DNA of 12,292 nucleotides, taken from assembly GCA_036381125.1 (NCBI GenBank), contig DASVDK010000283.1, forward strand, positions 1 through 12,292, given 5' to 3'. The translations under genes and the position numbers were made by a program. The stretch's first letter is position 1. Each line of letters starts with the position of its first letter. Below the pieces are notes generated by a model. The model was not told the DNA's origin. It saw only the letters and a list, made by a program, of their open reading frames with translations, and ran no database searches. The stretch comes from DASVDK01 sp036381125 [NCBI: Thermodesulfobacteriota bacterium]. Lineage in GTDB: Bacteria > DASVDK01. Shown here piece after piece: positions 1-6,303 of this stretch.

Positions 1-1269
1 GGCACGCAGCTGGCCATCAAGGAGATCAACGAGGGCAAGACGCTGGCCGGCGGCGTGCAGGGTCCAGGCGGCCCCGGCGTCTTCGCGAAGCTCGCGGCCG
101 AGCCGCCGACCGAGAACATCAAGCAGACCGTGAGCCGGGGCGGCAACCCGACGAAGGACGACGTCGTCTGGGACGAGGCGGACGACTACCTCGTCGACTC
201 GGGCGAGAAGGGGGTCCTCGGCCGCCAGATCACGCTCGTCGCCCCCGACCCGCAGTCCGACAACCAGCAGTTCCAGGCCCTGTCGCGGCGCCTGATCCTC
301 GACGAGAAGGTCGACGTGGTCATGGCGGGGTTCGCCAGCGCCGAGCGCGAGGCGATCCGCCCGATCATGAACCAGAACAAGATGCTCTACTTCTACAACA
401 ACCAGTACGAGGGGGGCGTCGCCGACAAGTACACGTTCTGCACGGGCGCGCTCCCCGAGCAGCAGATCGTCCCGGTCATGCAGTACATGGTGCGGACGTT
501 CGGCAAGCGGATCTACACGCTGGCGGCCGACTACAACTTCGGCCAGCTCTCGGCCGCCTGGACGCGCGCCTTCGCCCCCATCCTCGGCGCCGAGGTCATC
601 GGCGAGGAGTTCATCCCGCTCTCGGTCTCGCAGTTCAGCTCGAGCATCGCGCGCATCCAGCAGGCGAAGCCCGACTGGCTCATGATGTACATCACGGGGC
701 AGAACCATTCGAACTACTACCCACAGGCCAACGCCGCCGGCATCAAGCTGCCGATGGGCTCGAGCATCAACATCGCCCAGGGCTACGAGCACCGGCGCTT
801 CAAGGCGCCGGCCCTCGCGCGCTTCCACGTGACCGCGAGCTACATGGAGGAGATCCCGACTCCGCGCAACCGGAAATTCGTCGAGCGGTGGCGCCAGATG
901 TTCCCCGACGAGCCCTACCTCGCGATGGAAGGGCACAGCGCGTACGTCGCGACCCACCTCTACGCCAAGGCGGTGCGGCTCGCCGGCTCGACGGACAAGG
1001 AGGCCGTCATCGCCGCGCTCGAGTCCGGCATCGGCGTGGAGGCGCCGGCCGGCTGGGTGTTCATGGACCCCGCCACCCACTCGCTGAGCCAGTACATCCG
1101 GCTTGCCCGCTGCGACGAGAGCCACAACATCACGTTCGTGACCGAGTGGCCCTACATCGAGCCGTGGTGGACGCGCCGCCTCGGCGTCAACCTCGTCCGG
1201 CGCCCGGAGTCGAAGCAGTACATCCCGGACGAGGACCCGTTCTTCAAGAAGTTCCTGAAGAAGGCCTGA
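1..1269 (+). CDS. ABC transporter substrate-binding protein, amide/urea/branched-chain amino acid type (5' partial)
   Basis: This is the periplasmic or lipid-anchored binding protein that would deliver a small substrate to the permeases encoded just downstream. The frame is open from base 1, so the signal peptide and start lie outside the window; the visible part is 422 residues. An internal GTG at base 55 is not the real start, because the upstream residues (GTQLAIKEIN) are the conserved N-terminal helix of the type I periplasmic-binding fold. GVLGRQI (about residues 71-77), the first-lobe stretch ending MAGFASAEREAI, and YNFGQLSAAW fit the Peripla_BP_5/6 group. They look closer to FmdD/UrtA-like amide and urea binders than to classic LivK. 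Unusually, about 55 residues separate AIKEIN from GVLGRQ, where the family normally has only a few. Gene order and the convergent amidase support an amide-like substrate, but the ligand cannot be read from sequence. Confidence 0.88.
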   Translation, partial: GTQLAIKEINEGKTLAGGVQGPGGPGVFAKLAAEPPTENIKQTVSRGGNPTKDDVVWDEADDYLVDSGEKGVLGRQITLVAPDPQSDNQQFQALSRRLILDEKVDVVMAGFASAEREAIRPIMNQNKMLYFYNNQYEGGVADKYTFCTGALPEQQIVPVMQYMVRTFGKRIYTLAADYNFGQLSAAWTRAFAPILGAEVIGEEFIPLSVSQFSSSIARIQQAKPDWLMMYITGQNHSNYYPQANAAGIKLPMGSSINIAQGYEHRRFKAPALARFHVTASYMEEIPTPRNRKFVERWRQMFPDEPYLAMEGHSAYVATHLYAKAVRLAGSTDKEAVIAALESGIGVEAPAGWVFMDPATHSLSQYIRLARCDESHNITFVTEWPYIEPWWTRRLGVNLVRRPESKQYIPDEDPFFKKFLKKA

Positions 1270-1283
1270 GAACCTTCACAGCG

Positions 1284-1325
1284 CGAGCCGGCGACCCTCG
1301 GCGGCGGCCGAGCGCCGCCGGCTCG
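1284..1325 (+). other. Intercistronic stem-loop between binding protein and permease
   Basis: A perfect 10-base inverted repeat (cgagccggcg at 1284-1293, cgccggctcg at 1316-1325) encloses a second 6-base stem (ctcggc 1297-1302, gccgag 1307-1312) with a GGCG loop, giving one long imperfect hairpin. No T-run follows, so it is not a typical intrinsic terminator. The last paired base is the first G of the GGAGG ribosome-binding site of the next gene. In other binding-protein operons such hairpins protect the upstream mRNA from 3' exonucleases and lower downstream expression; that role is inferred here. Confidence 0.6.
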
Positions 1326-1339
1326 GAGGCCGCGGTCGC

Positions 1340-2239
1340 ATGAGCCTGCCGCAGGTGGTGAGCCTGCTCTACCAGTACGCCGACAGCATGGCCCTCCTGC
1401 TGCTGGCGGCCCTCGGGTTGATGATCATCCTCGGCGTCGTCGACGTGATCAACCTCGCCCACGGCGAGCTGATCATGATGGGCGCCTACGTCACGACGCT
1501 CGCCTACAACCGCGCGGGGCTGCCCCTGCCGGTCTGCGTCGTCGCGGCGGCCGTCGGCGTCGGCCTCTTCGGCCTCCTCCTCGAGCGGACGGTCATCCGA
1601 CGGTTCTACCGGGACCGGATCGGGGCGCTGGTGGCGACCTGGGGGGTGAGCCTCATCCTCAGCCAGGGGGCGCTGCTCGTCTTCGGCCCCTCGATGGCGT
1701 CGGTCCCCCTGCCCGCCTGGACGCTCTCGTACGGCGGGTACTCGTTCGGCGGCTACCGGCTCCTCCTCTTCGGCGTGGCGGTGCTCGTCGTCGTCGCCGC
1801 CTGGTGGGTCCTCTACCGCACCCGGCTCGGCATCCGGACCCGCGCGACCATGCAGAACGCCGAGGTGGCGCGGGCCCTGGGCGTGGATACCCGCCGCGTC
1901 TACCTCGGCACCTTCGGCGTCGGTGCGGCCCTCGCCGGGCTCACCGGCGCGCTCTATGCGCCGACGACCACCATCGTGCCCCTCATGGGCACGACCTTCG
2001 TCGACGTCGCGTTCATCACCGTCGTCGTGGGCGGCGGCGCCAACCCGGTGGCGGGCGCCATCCTGAGCGCCGCCCTCCTCTCCCTCGTCGCCACGCCGCT
2101 CGCGAGCGTCTGGGGGACCTTCATCGGGCGCATCGGGCTGCTCGTCGCGGCGCTCGTCGTCATCCGGTTCCTGCCGCGCGGGCTCTCGGGCTACCTCCAG
2201 GACCGGGAGCGGCGCCGGATGGCGCGAGCGGCGGCCTGA
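1340..2239 (+). CDS. livH: Branched-chain amino acid/amide-type ABC transporter permease, LivH family
   Basis: This is one of the two inner-membrane subunits forming the translocation channel of the importer. The 299-residue product is almost entirely hydrophobic helices. It carries the LivH/UrtB signature INLAHGE at residues 37-43, followed by LIMMGAYV, and a conserved cytoplasmic coupling segment (RATMQNAEVARALGVDTRR, roughly residues 168-186) that should contact the ATPases. Length is normal for LivH and shorter than typical UrtB. The ATG start is preceded by GGAGG at 1325-1329, ten bases upstream, sitting at the foot of the intercistronic hairpin. The C-terminal tail is Arg-rich (RERRRMARAAA). 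It lies 70 bases after the binding-protein gene and 10 before the next permease, so one operon is likely. The symbol marks the family, not a proven substrate. Confidence 0.92.
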   Translation: MSLPQVVSLLYQYADSMALLLLAALGLMIILGVVDVINLAHGELIMMGAYVTTLAYNRAGLPLPVCVVAAAVGVGLFGLLLERTVIRRFYRDRIGALVATWGVSLILSQGALLVFGPSMASVPLPAWTLSYGGYSFGGYRLLLFGVAVLVVVAAWWVLYRTRLGIRTRATMQNAEVARALGVDTRRVYLGTFGVGAALAGLTGALYAPTTTIVPLMGTTFVDVAFITVVVGGGANPVAGAILSAALLSLVATPLASVWGTFIGRIGLLVAALVVIRFLPRGLSGYLQDRERRRMARAAA

Positions 2240-2249
2240 GGGGGCGCGG

Positions 2250-3284
2250 GTGCGGGCGTTCTGGCGCCGGCTCGACGGGCCGGCCGAGATCGGACGGGGG
2301 CCGCTCTTCTGGGCGCTGTTCCTGCTGGCGGCCGCGGCGCTCCTGGCCTACCCGGCCGTCGGGTCGGTCTTCGCGATGTCCAACTTCGCGAACTTCGCGC
2401 TGTACGTGCCCATGGGGCTCGGCCTCGGGCTCCTCTGGGGCTACGGCGGCATCCTCAGCTTCGGGCAGGCGGCCTTCTTCGGGATCGCCGGGTACGTCTA
2501 CGGAATCATCGCGGGGAACCTCGTCGACAGCCCGTGGGGCACCCTCGCGGCCGCCGTCGGGGGCGTGGCGGCTTCGGTGGTCGTGGCCGCCGCGTTCGCC
2601 TACTTCGTCTTCTACGGCCAGGTCAGCAACTGGATCATCCCGCTGCTCACCCTCGTCCTCTCGCTCATCCTCGAGACGTTCATGGCCCAGACGGCCGGCT
2701 ACCAGTGGCGCGTCGGGTCGGTCCTCCTCGGCGGCTACAACGGCATGACCGGCATCCCGTCCCTGGAGATCGCCGGCGTCCAGTTCGGCGGCGCGGCGCC
2801 GGCCTTCTACTTCCTCGTGGTGGGCGTCCTCCTCGCGACCTACGTCGGCCTGCGGCTCTTCGTGAACGCCCACGCCGGCCACGTCGTGCTCGGCATCCGC
2901 GACGACGTCGAGCGGACGCGGCTCCTCGGCTACAACGTCAACCTCGTCCAGGTGGCCGTCTTCACGCTCGCCGCCGGCCTGGCCGGCGTCTCCGGCGTCC
3001 TGTACGTCTCCTGGGGCAACTACGTCAACCCCGCCACGATGGGGCTGCTCTCCGCCACGGTCCCGGTCATCTGGACCGCCGTCGGCGGCCGGGGCAGCCT
3101 CCTGGCCGTGCTGCTCTCGACGCTCGCCCTCCGATGGCTCGCCGACGCCCTCGCCGTGCGGGGGGGCGAGTATGCCTTCCTGATCCTCGGCGCGCTCCTC
3201 CTCGCGACGATGCTCTTCTTCCCGAACGGCATCGTGGTGACGCTGGCGAAGGCCCTCTCGCGCCCCTCGGGGGGGCGGCCGTGA
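2250..3284 (+). CDS. livM: Branched-chain amino acid/amide-type ABC transporter permease, LivM family
   Basis: This is the second channel subunit, expected to pair with the LivH-like protein. The 344-residue product has about nine or ten hydrophobic segments. The LivM/UrtC signature is seen as GGILSFGQAAFFGIAGY at residues 66-82, and the cytoplasmic coupling loop as LGIRDDVERTRLLGYNV around residues 214-230. The start is GTG; a GAGGGGG ribosome-binding site at 2238-2244 overlaps the stop codon of the preceding gene, which favours this start and suggests coupled translation. The 3' end overlaps the next gene by four bases (GTGA at 3281-3284). Length and motifs are normal for the family, with no sign of damage. 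Confidence 0.92.
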   Translation: MRAFWRRLDGPAEIGRGPLFWALFLLAAAALLAYPAVGSVFAMSNFANFALYVPMGLGLGLLWGYGGILSFGQAAFFGIAGYVYGIIAGNLVDSPWGTLAAAVGGVAASVVVAAAFAYFVFYGQVSNWIIPLLTLVLSLILETFMAQTAGYQWRVGSVLLGGYNGMTGIPSLEIAGVQFGGAAPAFYFLVVGVLLATYVGLRLFVNAHAGHVVLGIRDDVERTRLLGYNVNLVQVAVFTLAAGLAGVSGVLYVSWGNYVNPATMGLLSATVPVIWTAVGGRGSLLAVLLSTLALRWLADALAVRGGEYAFLILGALLLATMLFFPNGIVVTLAKALSRPSGGRP

Positions 3285-3994
3285 AGGGCGGCGGCCCGAT
3301 CCTTCGCGTCGAGGACCTCACCAAGGCCTTCGGCGGCGTCCGCGCCGTCGACCACCTCAGCCTCGCCGTGCCGCACGGCGAGCTGCGGTGCCTGATCGGG
3401 CCCAACGGCGCCGGGAAGTCGACCCTGTTCGGTCTGCTCTCGGGCATACACCGGCCCGACGCCGGCCGGATCGACTTCAAGGGCGAGACCATCACGCACC
3501 TGCCGCCGTTCAGGCGGGTCCGCAAGGGCCTCTGCCAGAAGTTCCAGACGACCCGCGTCTACCGCGGCCTCACGGTCGGGCAGAACCTGCTCATCGCCCG
3601 CGGGCGGCGCGGCGAGACCAACGGGCGGCTCGCCTTCGCGCTCTCGCGCCTGTCGCTCGCCGACCGCACCGAGACGCTCGCCGGCGCGCTCCCCCACAGC
3701 GAGCAGCAGTGGCTCGAGATCTGCCTCGCCCTCGCCACCGAGCCCGACCTCCTCCTGCTCGACGAGCCGACCGCCGGGATGACGCCGCAGGAGACGAGCC
3801 TCACCGCGGACTTCGTCCTCGAGCTGAACCGCCAGGGGGTGACCGTCCTCGTCGTCGAGCACGACATGGCGTTCGTCCGACGGGTCGCGAGCCGCGTGAC
3901 GGTTCTGCACTACGGGCGGATCTTCGCCGAGGGGAGCCTCGAGGACATCGAGGCGAACCAGGAGGTGCGGCGCATCTACCTGGGGGAGGAGTAG
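3281..3994 (+). CDS. livG: ABC transporter ATP-binding protein, LivG/UrtD family, with altered signature motif
   Basis: This is one of two nucleotide-binding subunits that power the importer. The start is taken as the GTG overlapping the livM stop, because the conserved N-terminus (ILRVEDLTKAFGG) begins there; longer readings of the frame are only antisense-like GC-rich sequence. The protein is 237 residues, slightly shorter than usual (about 250). Walker A is GPNGAGKST at 40-48, the Q-loop Gln is 89, Walker B is LLLLDEP with D161/E162, and the switch His is 194. The ABC signature reads LPHSEQQWLEI (137-147), where relatives have LSHGQ or LPHGE: the conserved signature glycine is Ser140. The WLEI stretch is typical of the UrtD-like/amide branch. 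The rest of the catalytic set is intact, so activity is plausible but possibly reduced. Confidence 0.9.
   Translation: MKGGGPILRVEDLTKAFGGVRAVDHLSLAVPHGELRCLIGPNGAGKSTLFGLLSGIHRPDAGRIDFKGETITHLPPFRRVRKGLCQKFQTTRVYRGLTVGQNLLIARGRRGETNGRLAFALSRLSLADRTETLAGALPHSEQQWLEICLALATEPDLLLLDEPTAGMTPQETSLTADFVLELNRQGVTVLVVEHDMAFVRRVASRVTVLHYGRIFAEGSLEDIEANQEVRRIYLGEE
3985..3991 (+). promoter_or_regulatory. Ribosome-binding site of the LivF-like ATPase gene
   Basis: GGAGGAG ends five bases before the ATG at 3997 and lies inside the last codons of the livG-like gene. It is the strongest Shine-Dalgarno in the + strand operon and fixes the livF start. Confidence 0.7.
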
Positions 3995-3996
3995 CG

Positions 3997-4707
3997 ATGG
4001 CGACGGCCCTCCTCGAGGTCGAGGACGTCAGGGCCGGCTACGGGAGCGGCGACATCTTGCAGGGCGTGACGCTGCGGATCGAGGCCGGCGAGACGGTGGC
4101 CGTCGTCGGCCGCAACGGGGTCGGCAAGACGACGCTGATGCGCACCCTGATCGGCATCCTCCCGGCGCGCACGGGCGACGTCCGCCTCGACGGCGAGAGC
4201 CTGGTGCGCCTGACCTCCGATCGCTGGGCCGCGCGCGGGATCGGGTACGTGCCCCAGGGACGCGAGATCTTCCCCGAGCTGACCGTCGAGGAGAACCTGG
4301 TCATGGGGGAGACGATCAACCGGGCGAAGGCCCGGCCGCGCTACGACCTGGTCTACGCGTACTTCCCGATCCTCGGCGAGCGGCGCCGGCAAGTCGCCGG
4401 CACGTTCAGCGGCGGGCAGCAGCAGATGCTCGCCATCGCACGCGCGCTCGTGGGCAGCCCGCGCCTCCTCCTCCTGGACGAGCCGTCCGTCGGGATCCAG
4501 CCCTCGATCATCCAGGAGATCGGCCGGGCCCTGAAGCGCCTCCGGGTCGAGGAGCGCCTCACGGTCCTCCTCGTGGAGCAGAACACCTCCCTCATCGCGC
4601 AGGTGGCCGATCGCGGCTACGCGATGGACAAGGGCCGGATCGTCGCGTCGCTCGGCGGCGACGACCTGCGCGACCGCGAGCGGCTCGTCCGGTACCTGGC
4701 TGTCTAG
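3997..4707 (+). CDS. livF: ABC transporter ATP-binding protein, LivF/UrtE family
   Basis: This is the second nucleotide-binding subunit of the importer, expected to form a heterodimer with the LivG-like ATPase. The 236-residue protein has Walker A GRNGVGKTT at 38-46, Q-loop YVPQGREIF with Q87, a canonical signature FSGGQQQ at 137-143, and Walker B LLLLDEPSVG with D161/E162. The usual switch His is replaced by Gln in LLVEQN, which is normal for LivF/UrtE proteins. A strong GGAGGAG lies five bases before the ATG, and only two bases separate it from the livG stop. It is the last gene of the + operon. Because its signature is intact while that of its partner is altered, the two ATP sites of the dimer may be unequal. 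Confidence 0.93.
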   Translation: MATALLEVEDVRAGYGSGDILQGVTLRIEAGETVAVVGRNGVGKTTLMRTLIGILPARTGDVRLDGESLVRLTSDRWAARGIGYVPQGREIFPELTVEENLVMGETINRAKARPRYDLVYAYFPILGERRRQVAGTFSGGQQQMLAIARALVGSPRLLLLDEPSVGIQPSIIQEIGRALKRLRVEERLTVLLVEQNTSLIAQVADRGYAMDKGRIVASLGGDDLRDRERLVRYLAV

Positions 4708-4714
4708 GCTGTCC

Positions 4715-4745
4715 AGGGTCGCATTCGTGTCGACACCTCGACCCT
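4715..4745 (+). terminator. Possible terminator or 3' hairpin after the transporter operon
   Basis: A 7-base inverted repeat (agggtcg 4715-4721, cgaccct 4739-4745) encloses the 10-base palindrome gtgtcgacac (4727-4736), starting eight bases after the livF stop. No T-run follows, so intrinsic termination is uncertain; it may instead stabilise the 3' end. Confidence 0.3.
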
Positions 4746-4785
4746 CGACGCAAGGGGACCGCCTGCCCTGTCTCGCCCTGCGTCG
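4746..4785. repeat. Second stem-loop in the convergent intergenic region
   Basis: The arms cgacgca (4746-4752) and tgcgtcg (4779-4785) pair perfectly, and the stem continues as GGG/CCC past a single bulged A. It lies directly next to the previous hairpin and could serve as a bidirectional 3'-end structure between the two converging operons. Confidence 0.35.
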
Positions 4786-4903
4786 GTTCCCGACCCAGGG
4801 ACACACACCGGCGTCGCTCTTCCGGGGCGCGGTACCGCCCGAGGAGTCACCTCATCGCCCACGCTCGGACGATGTGCGGAGTGTCAACCCGTGGCAAACG
4901 AGC

Positions 4904-4953
4904 GGGGTCAGCCCCCCCGTGTGCCGGTCTGGAAAATGGAAAGACCTGACCCC
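4904..4953. repeat. Nested REP-like palindrome
   Basis: An 8-base inverted repeat, ggggtcag (4904-4911) and ctgacccc (4946-4953), encloses a second one, ggtct (4926-4930) and agacc (4942-4946), around an A-rich loop (ggaaaatggaa) that stands out in this GC-rich DNA. It starts 12 bases after the amidase stop on the - strand, between two convergent genes, a usual place for repetitive extragenic palindromes. The ggggtcagg-tct core resembles dispersed repeats linked to REP-associated transposases, but this is from memory and only one copy is visible here. It may also act as the amidase terminator. Confidence 0.45.
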
Positions 4954-4964
4954 ATCCGGCCCGG

Positions 4965-6215
4965 CTAGACGCCGGCGCGGGCCCGGTCGCCGAAGGCCGC
5001 CGCGAGCCGACGGAGCCGTCCGTGCGCCCCGCCGAGGAGGGGCCCTCGCGTGCGGAGGTGGCGTTTGGGCATCCTGGCGAGGATCGTGTAGTTGGTGTCC
5101 ACGACGTTCGCCACGTGCGTGCGGGCCGTCTGCGAGACGAGCTGGTACGCATCCATGAGGGAGAGGCCGCAGTCGGCGGCCACCCACCGCACCATCTGGG
5201 TGAAGGCGATCCGATAGGCGTCCTCGAGGGGCCGGTAGCTGCCGGCGGTCATGACGTACTCGTCGTCCTCGAGGCGGGGCCACTCGACGAACGTGCCCTT
5301 GATCACGTCCACGACGAGGCTCACGTGCATCGGCCCCTCGACGGCGACCCCGCAGAGCTCGCCCTCGCTCTGCGCGTAGTGGCCGTCGCCGATGCTGAAG
5401 AGGGCCCCCGGCACGTTGACGCCGAGGTAGAGGGTCGTGCCGGCGCGCGCCTCGGGCGTGTCCATGTTGCCGCCGAAGGACTCGGGCACGAGCACGTTGC
5501 GCGCCTCCATGGCCTTCGGCGCCACGCCGATCGTCCCGAGGAACGGCGTGAGGGGGATCGGCACCTGGTAGTCCGAGTCGTTCGCGCGGTAGAGGACCGT
5601 CCGCTCTCGGCGGTCCACCCGGTAGATCCAGACCCGCTCGGGGAGGGTCGGGTTGAGGAGCTGCGTGTAGTGGGTGGCGGTGAGGCCGCCGAAGAGGGGG
5701 ATCGTCGTGCTCGCCCCCTGCTCGCCCGCCGGCTGCACGTCGATCAGGTGGATGGCCAGCGTGTCGCCCACCTCGGCCCCTTCCACGTAGAAGGGACCGG
5801 TCTGGGGGTTGACGAAGGGGTACGTGAGGACCTTCGAGGGGAGGTCGCCCGGCGTGCGGATGCGGCCGGCGAACGCGTCCTCGGTCCAGAGCTTGAGGAG
5901 GGAGCGAGGCCGGACGTGCATGACCGGCGGCACGCCGCCGAAGGTCCAGGCGTACTGCTCTTCACGGGGCGTGAACGTGACGACCTCGGCGGCTGCGGCG
6001 ACGTCCGCCGCCTCGGGCTCGGGCGGCGGGGCGGGTGGGGCCGGCGGGCTCACGCCGGCCACGAGGCCGGTGTCCGGGGTGTTGAGCCAGGCGTAGGCGT
6101 CCCGGCCGCGGCCGAGGGCAGTCGCGGCCTCGAGGAACGCCTCGCGGGAGATCGTGCCGTCGAGGAAGCGGGACTTGAGCGACTCGAAGCCGACGGCGCT
6201 GTCGCGGTCCGGCAT
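4965..6215 (-). CDS. Acetamidase/formamidase family protein (FmdA/AmdA family)
   Basis: The family hydrolyses short amides such as formamide or acetamide to ammonia and the acid. The 416-residue product shows the fold from about residue 77 on: FGGVPPVMHVRPR, a GDTLAIHLIDVQP segment, FLGTIGVAPKA, FGGNMDT, the hallmark GDGHYAQSEGELCGVAVEG, and the C-terminal NVVDTNYTILARMPKRHL. The start at 6215 is chosen over the in-frame start at 6266 because GGGAG lies six bases upstream. Residues 1-76 are extra: a segment like the front of Tat signals (LDGTISREAFLEAATALG) without a hydrophobic core, then a Pro/Ala linker (56-70). The C-terminus has an Arg-rich tail of about 30 residues. It is the last gene of the - strand block, 88 bases after the PLP enzyme gene, and convergent to an amide-type importer that may supply its substrate. 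Confidence 0.88.
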   Translation of the reverse strand: MPDRDSAVGFESLKSRFLDGTISREAFLEAATALGRGRDAYAWLNTPDTGLVAGVSPPAPPAPPPEPEAADVAAAAEVVTFTPREEQYAWTFGGVPPVMHVRPRSLLKLWTEDAFAGRIRTPGDLPSKVLTYPFVNPQTGPFYVEGAEVGDTLAIHLIDVQPAGEQGASTTIPLFGGLTATHYTQLLNPTLPERVWIYRVDRRERTVLYRANDSDYQVPIPLTPFLGTIGVAPKAMEARNVLVPESFGGNMDTPEARAGTTLYLGVNVPGALFSIGDGHYAQSEGELCGVAVEGPMHVSLVVDVIKGTFVEWPRLEDDEYVMTAGSYRPLEDAYRIAFTQMVRWVAADCGLSLMDAYQLVSQTARTHVANVVDTNYTILARMPKRHLRTRGPLLGGAHGRLRRLAAAFGDRARAGV

Positions 6216-6221
6216 GTCGTG

Positions 6222-6226
6222 CTCCC
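6222..6226 (-). promoter_or_regulatory. Ribosome-binding site deciding the amidase start
   Basis: On the - strand GGGAG lies six bases before the ATG at 6215. The alternative upstream start at 6266 would add 17 residues that look like translated leader sequence (many Arg, no family match). Confidence 0.6.
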
Positions 6227-6244
6227 GGTTGATCGTCCGCGATG

Positions 6245-6250
6245 ATCTTA
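6245..6250 (-). promoter_or_regulatory. Weak candidate -10 element before the amidase gene
   Basis: TAAGAT (four of six matches to TATAAT) lies 29 bases upstream of the amidase ATG, in the only sizeable gap of the - strand block apart from the one before dppB. No recognisable -35 box lies 16-18 bases upstream. It suggests, weakly, that the amidase may also be transcribed by itself. Confidence 0.2.
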
Positions 6251-6303
6251 CCGTCCCGAGACGCACGGTGCGCGGCGTCGCCGGGCGAGCGAGCGGTCGG
6301 CTG

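Noticed and set aside
888-1343. Second + strand frame inside the end of the binding-protein gene
   Set aside because: Its product is Arg/Pro-rich without motifs and it overlaps a well-supported gene in another frame.
4882-4887. TTGACA on the - strand in the convergent gap
   Set aside because: No -10-like hexamer lies at the right distance and it would point into the 3' end of livF; chance occurrence is the simpler view.
4708-4964. Possible small gene or RNA gene in the convergent gap
   Set aside because: Short frames here have no ribosome-binding site or recognisable product, and no tRNA-like or known RNA fold was seen beyond the inverted repeats already listed.
5022-6245. Long + strand open frame (407 codons) opposite the amidase gene
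   Set aside because: The product is Arg/His/Glu/Gly/Val-rich without any family motif. It mirrors the codon bias of the real gene on the - strand, as is usual in very GC-rich DNA.
6216-6266. Earlier in-frame start of the amidase
   Set aside because: The 17 added residues are unlike the family, and a good ribosome-binding site lies before the ATG at 6215.
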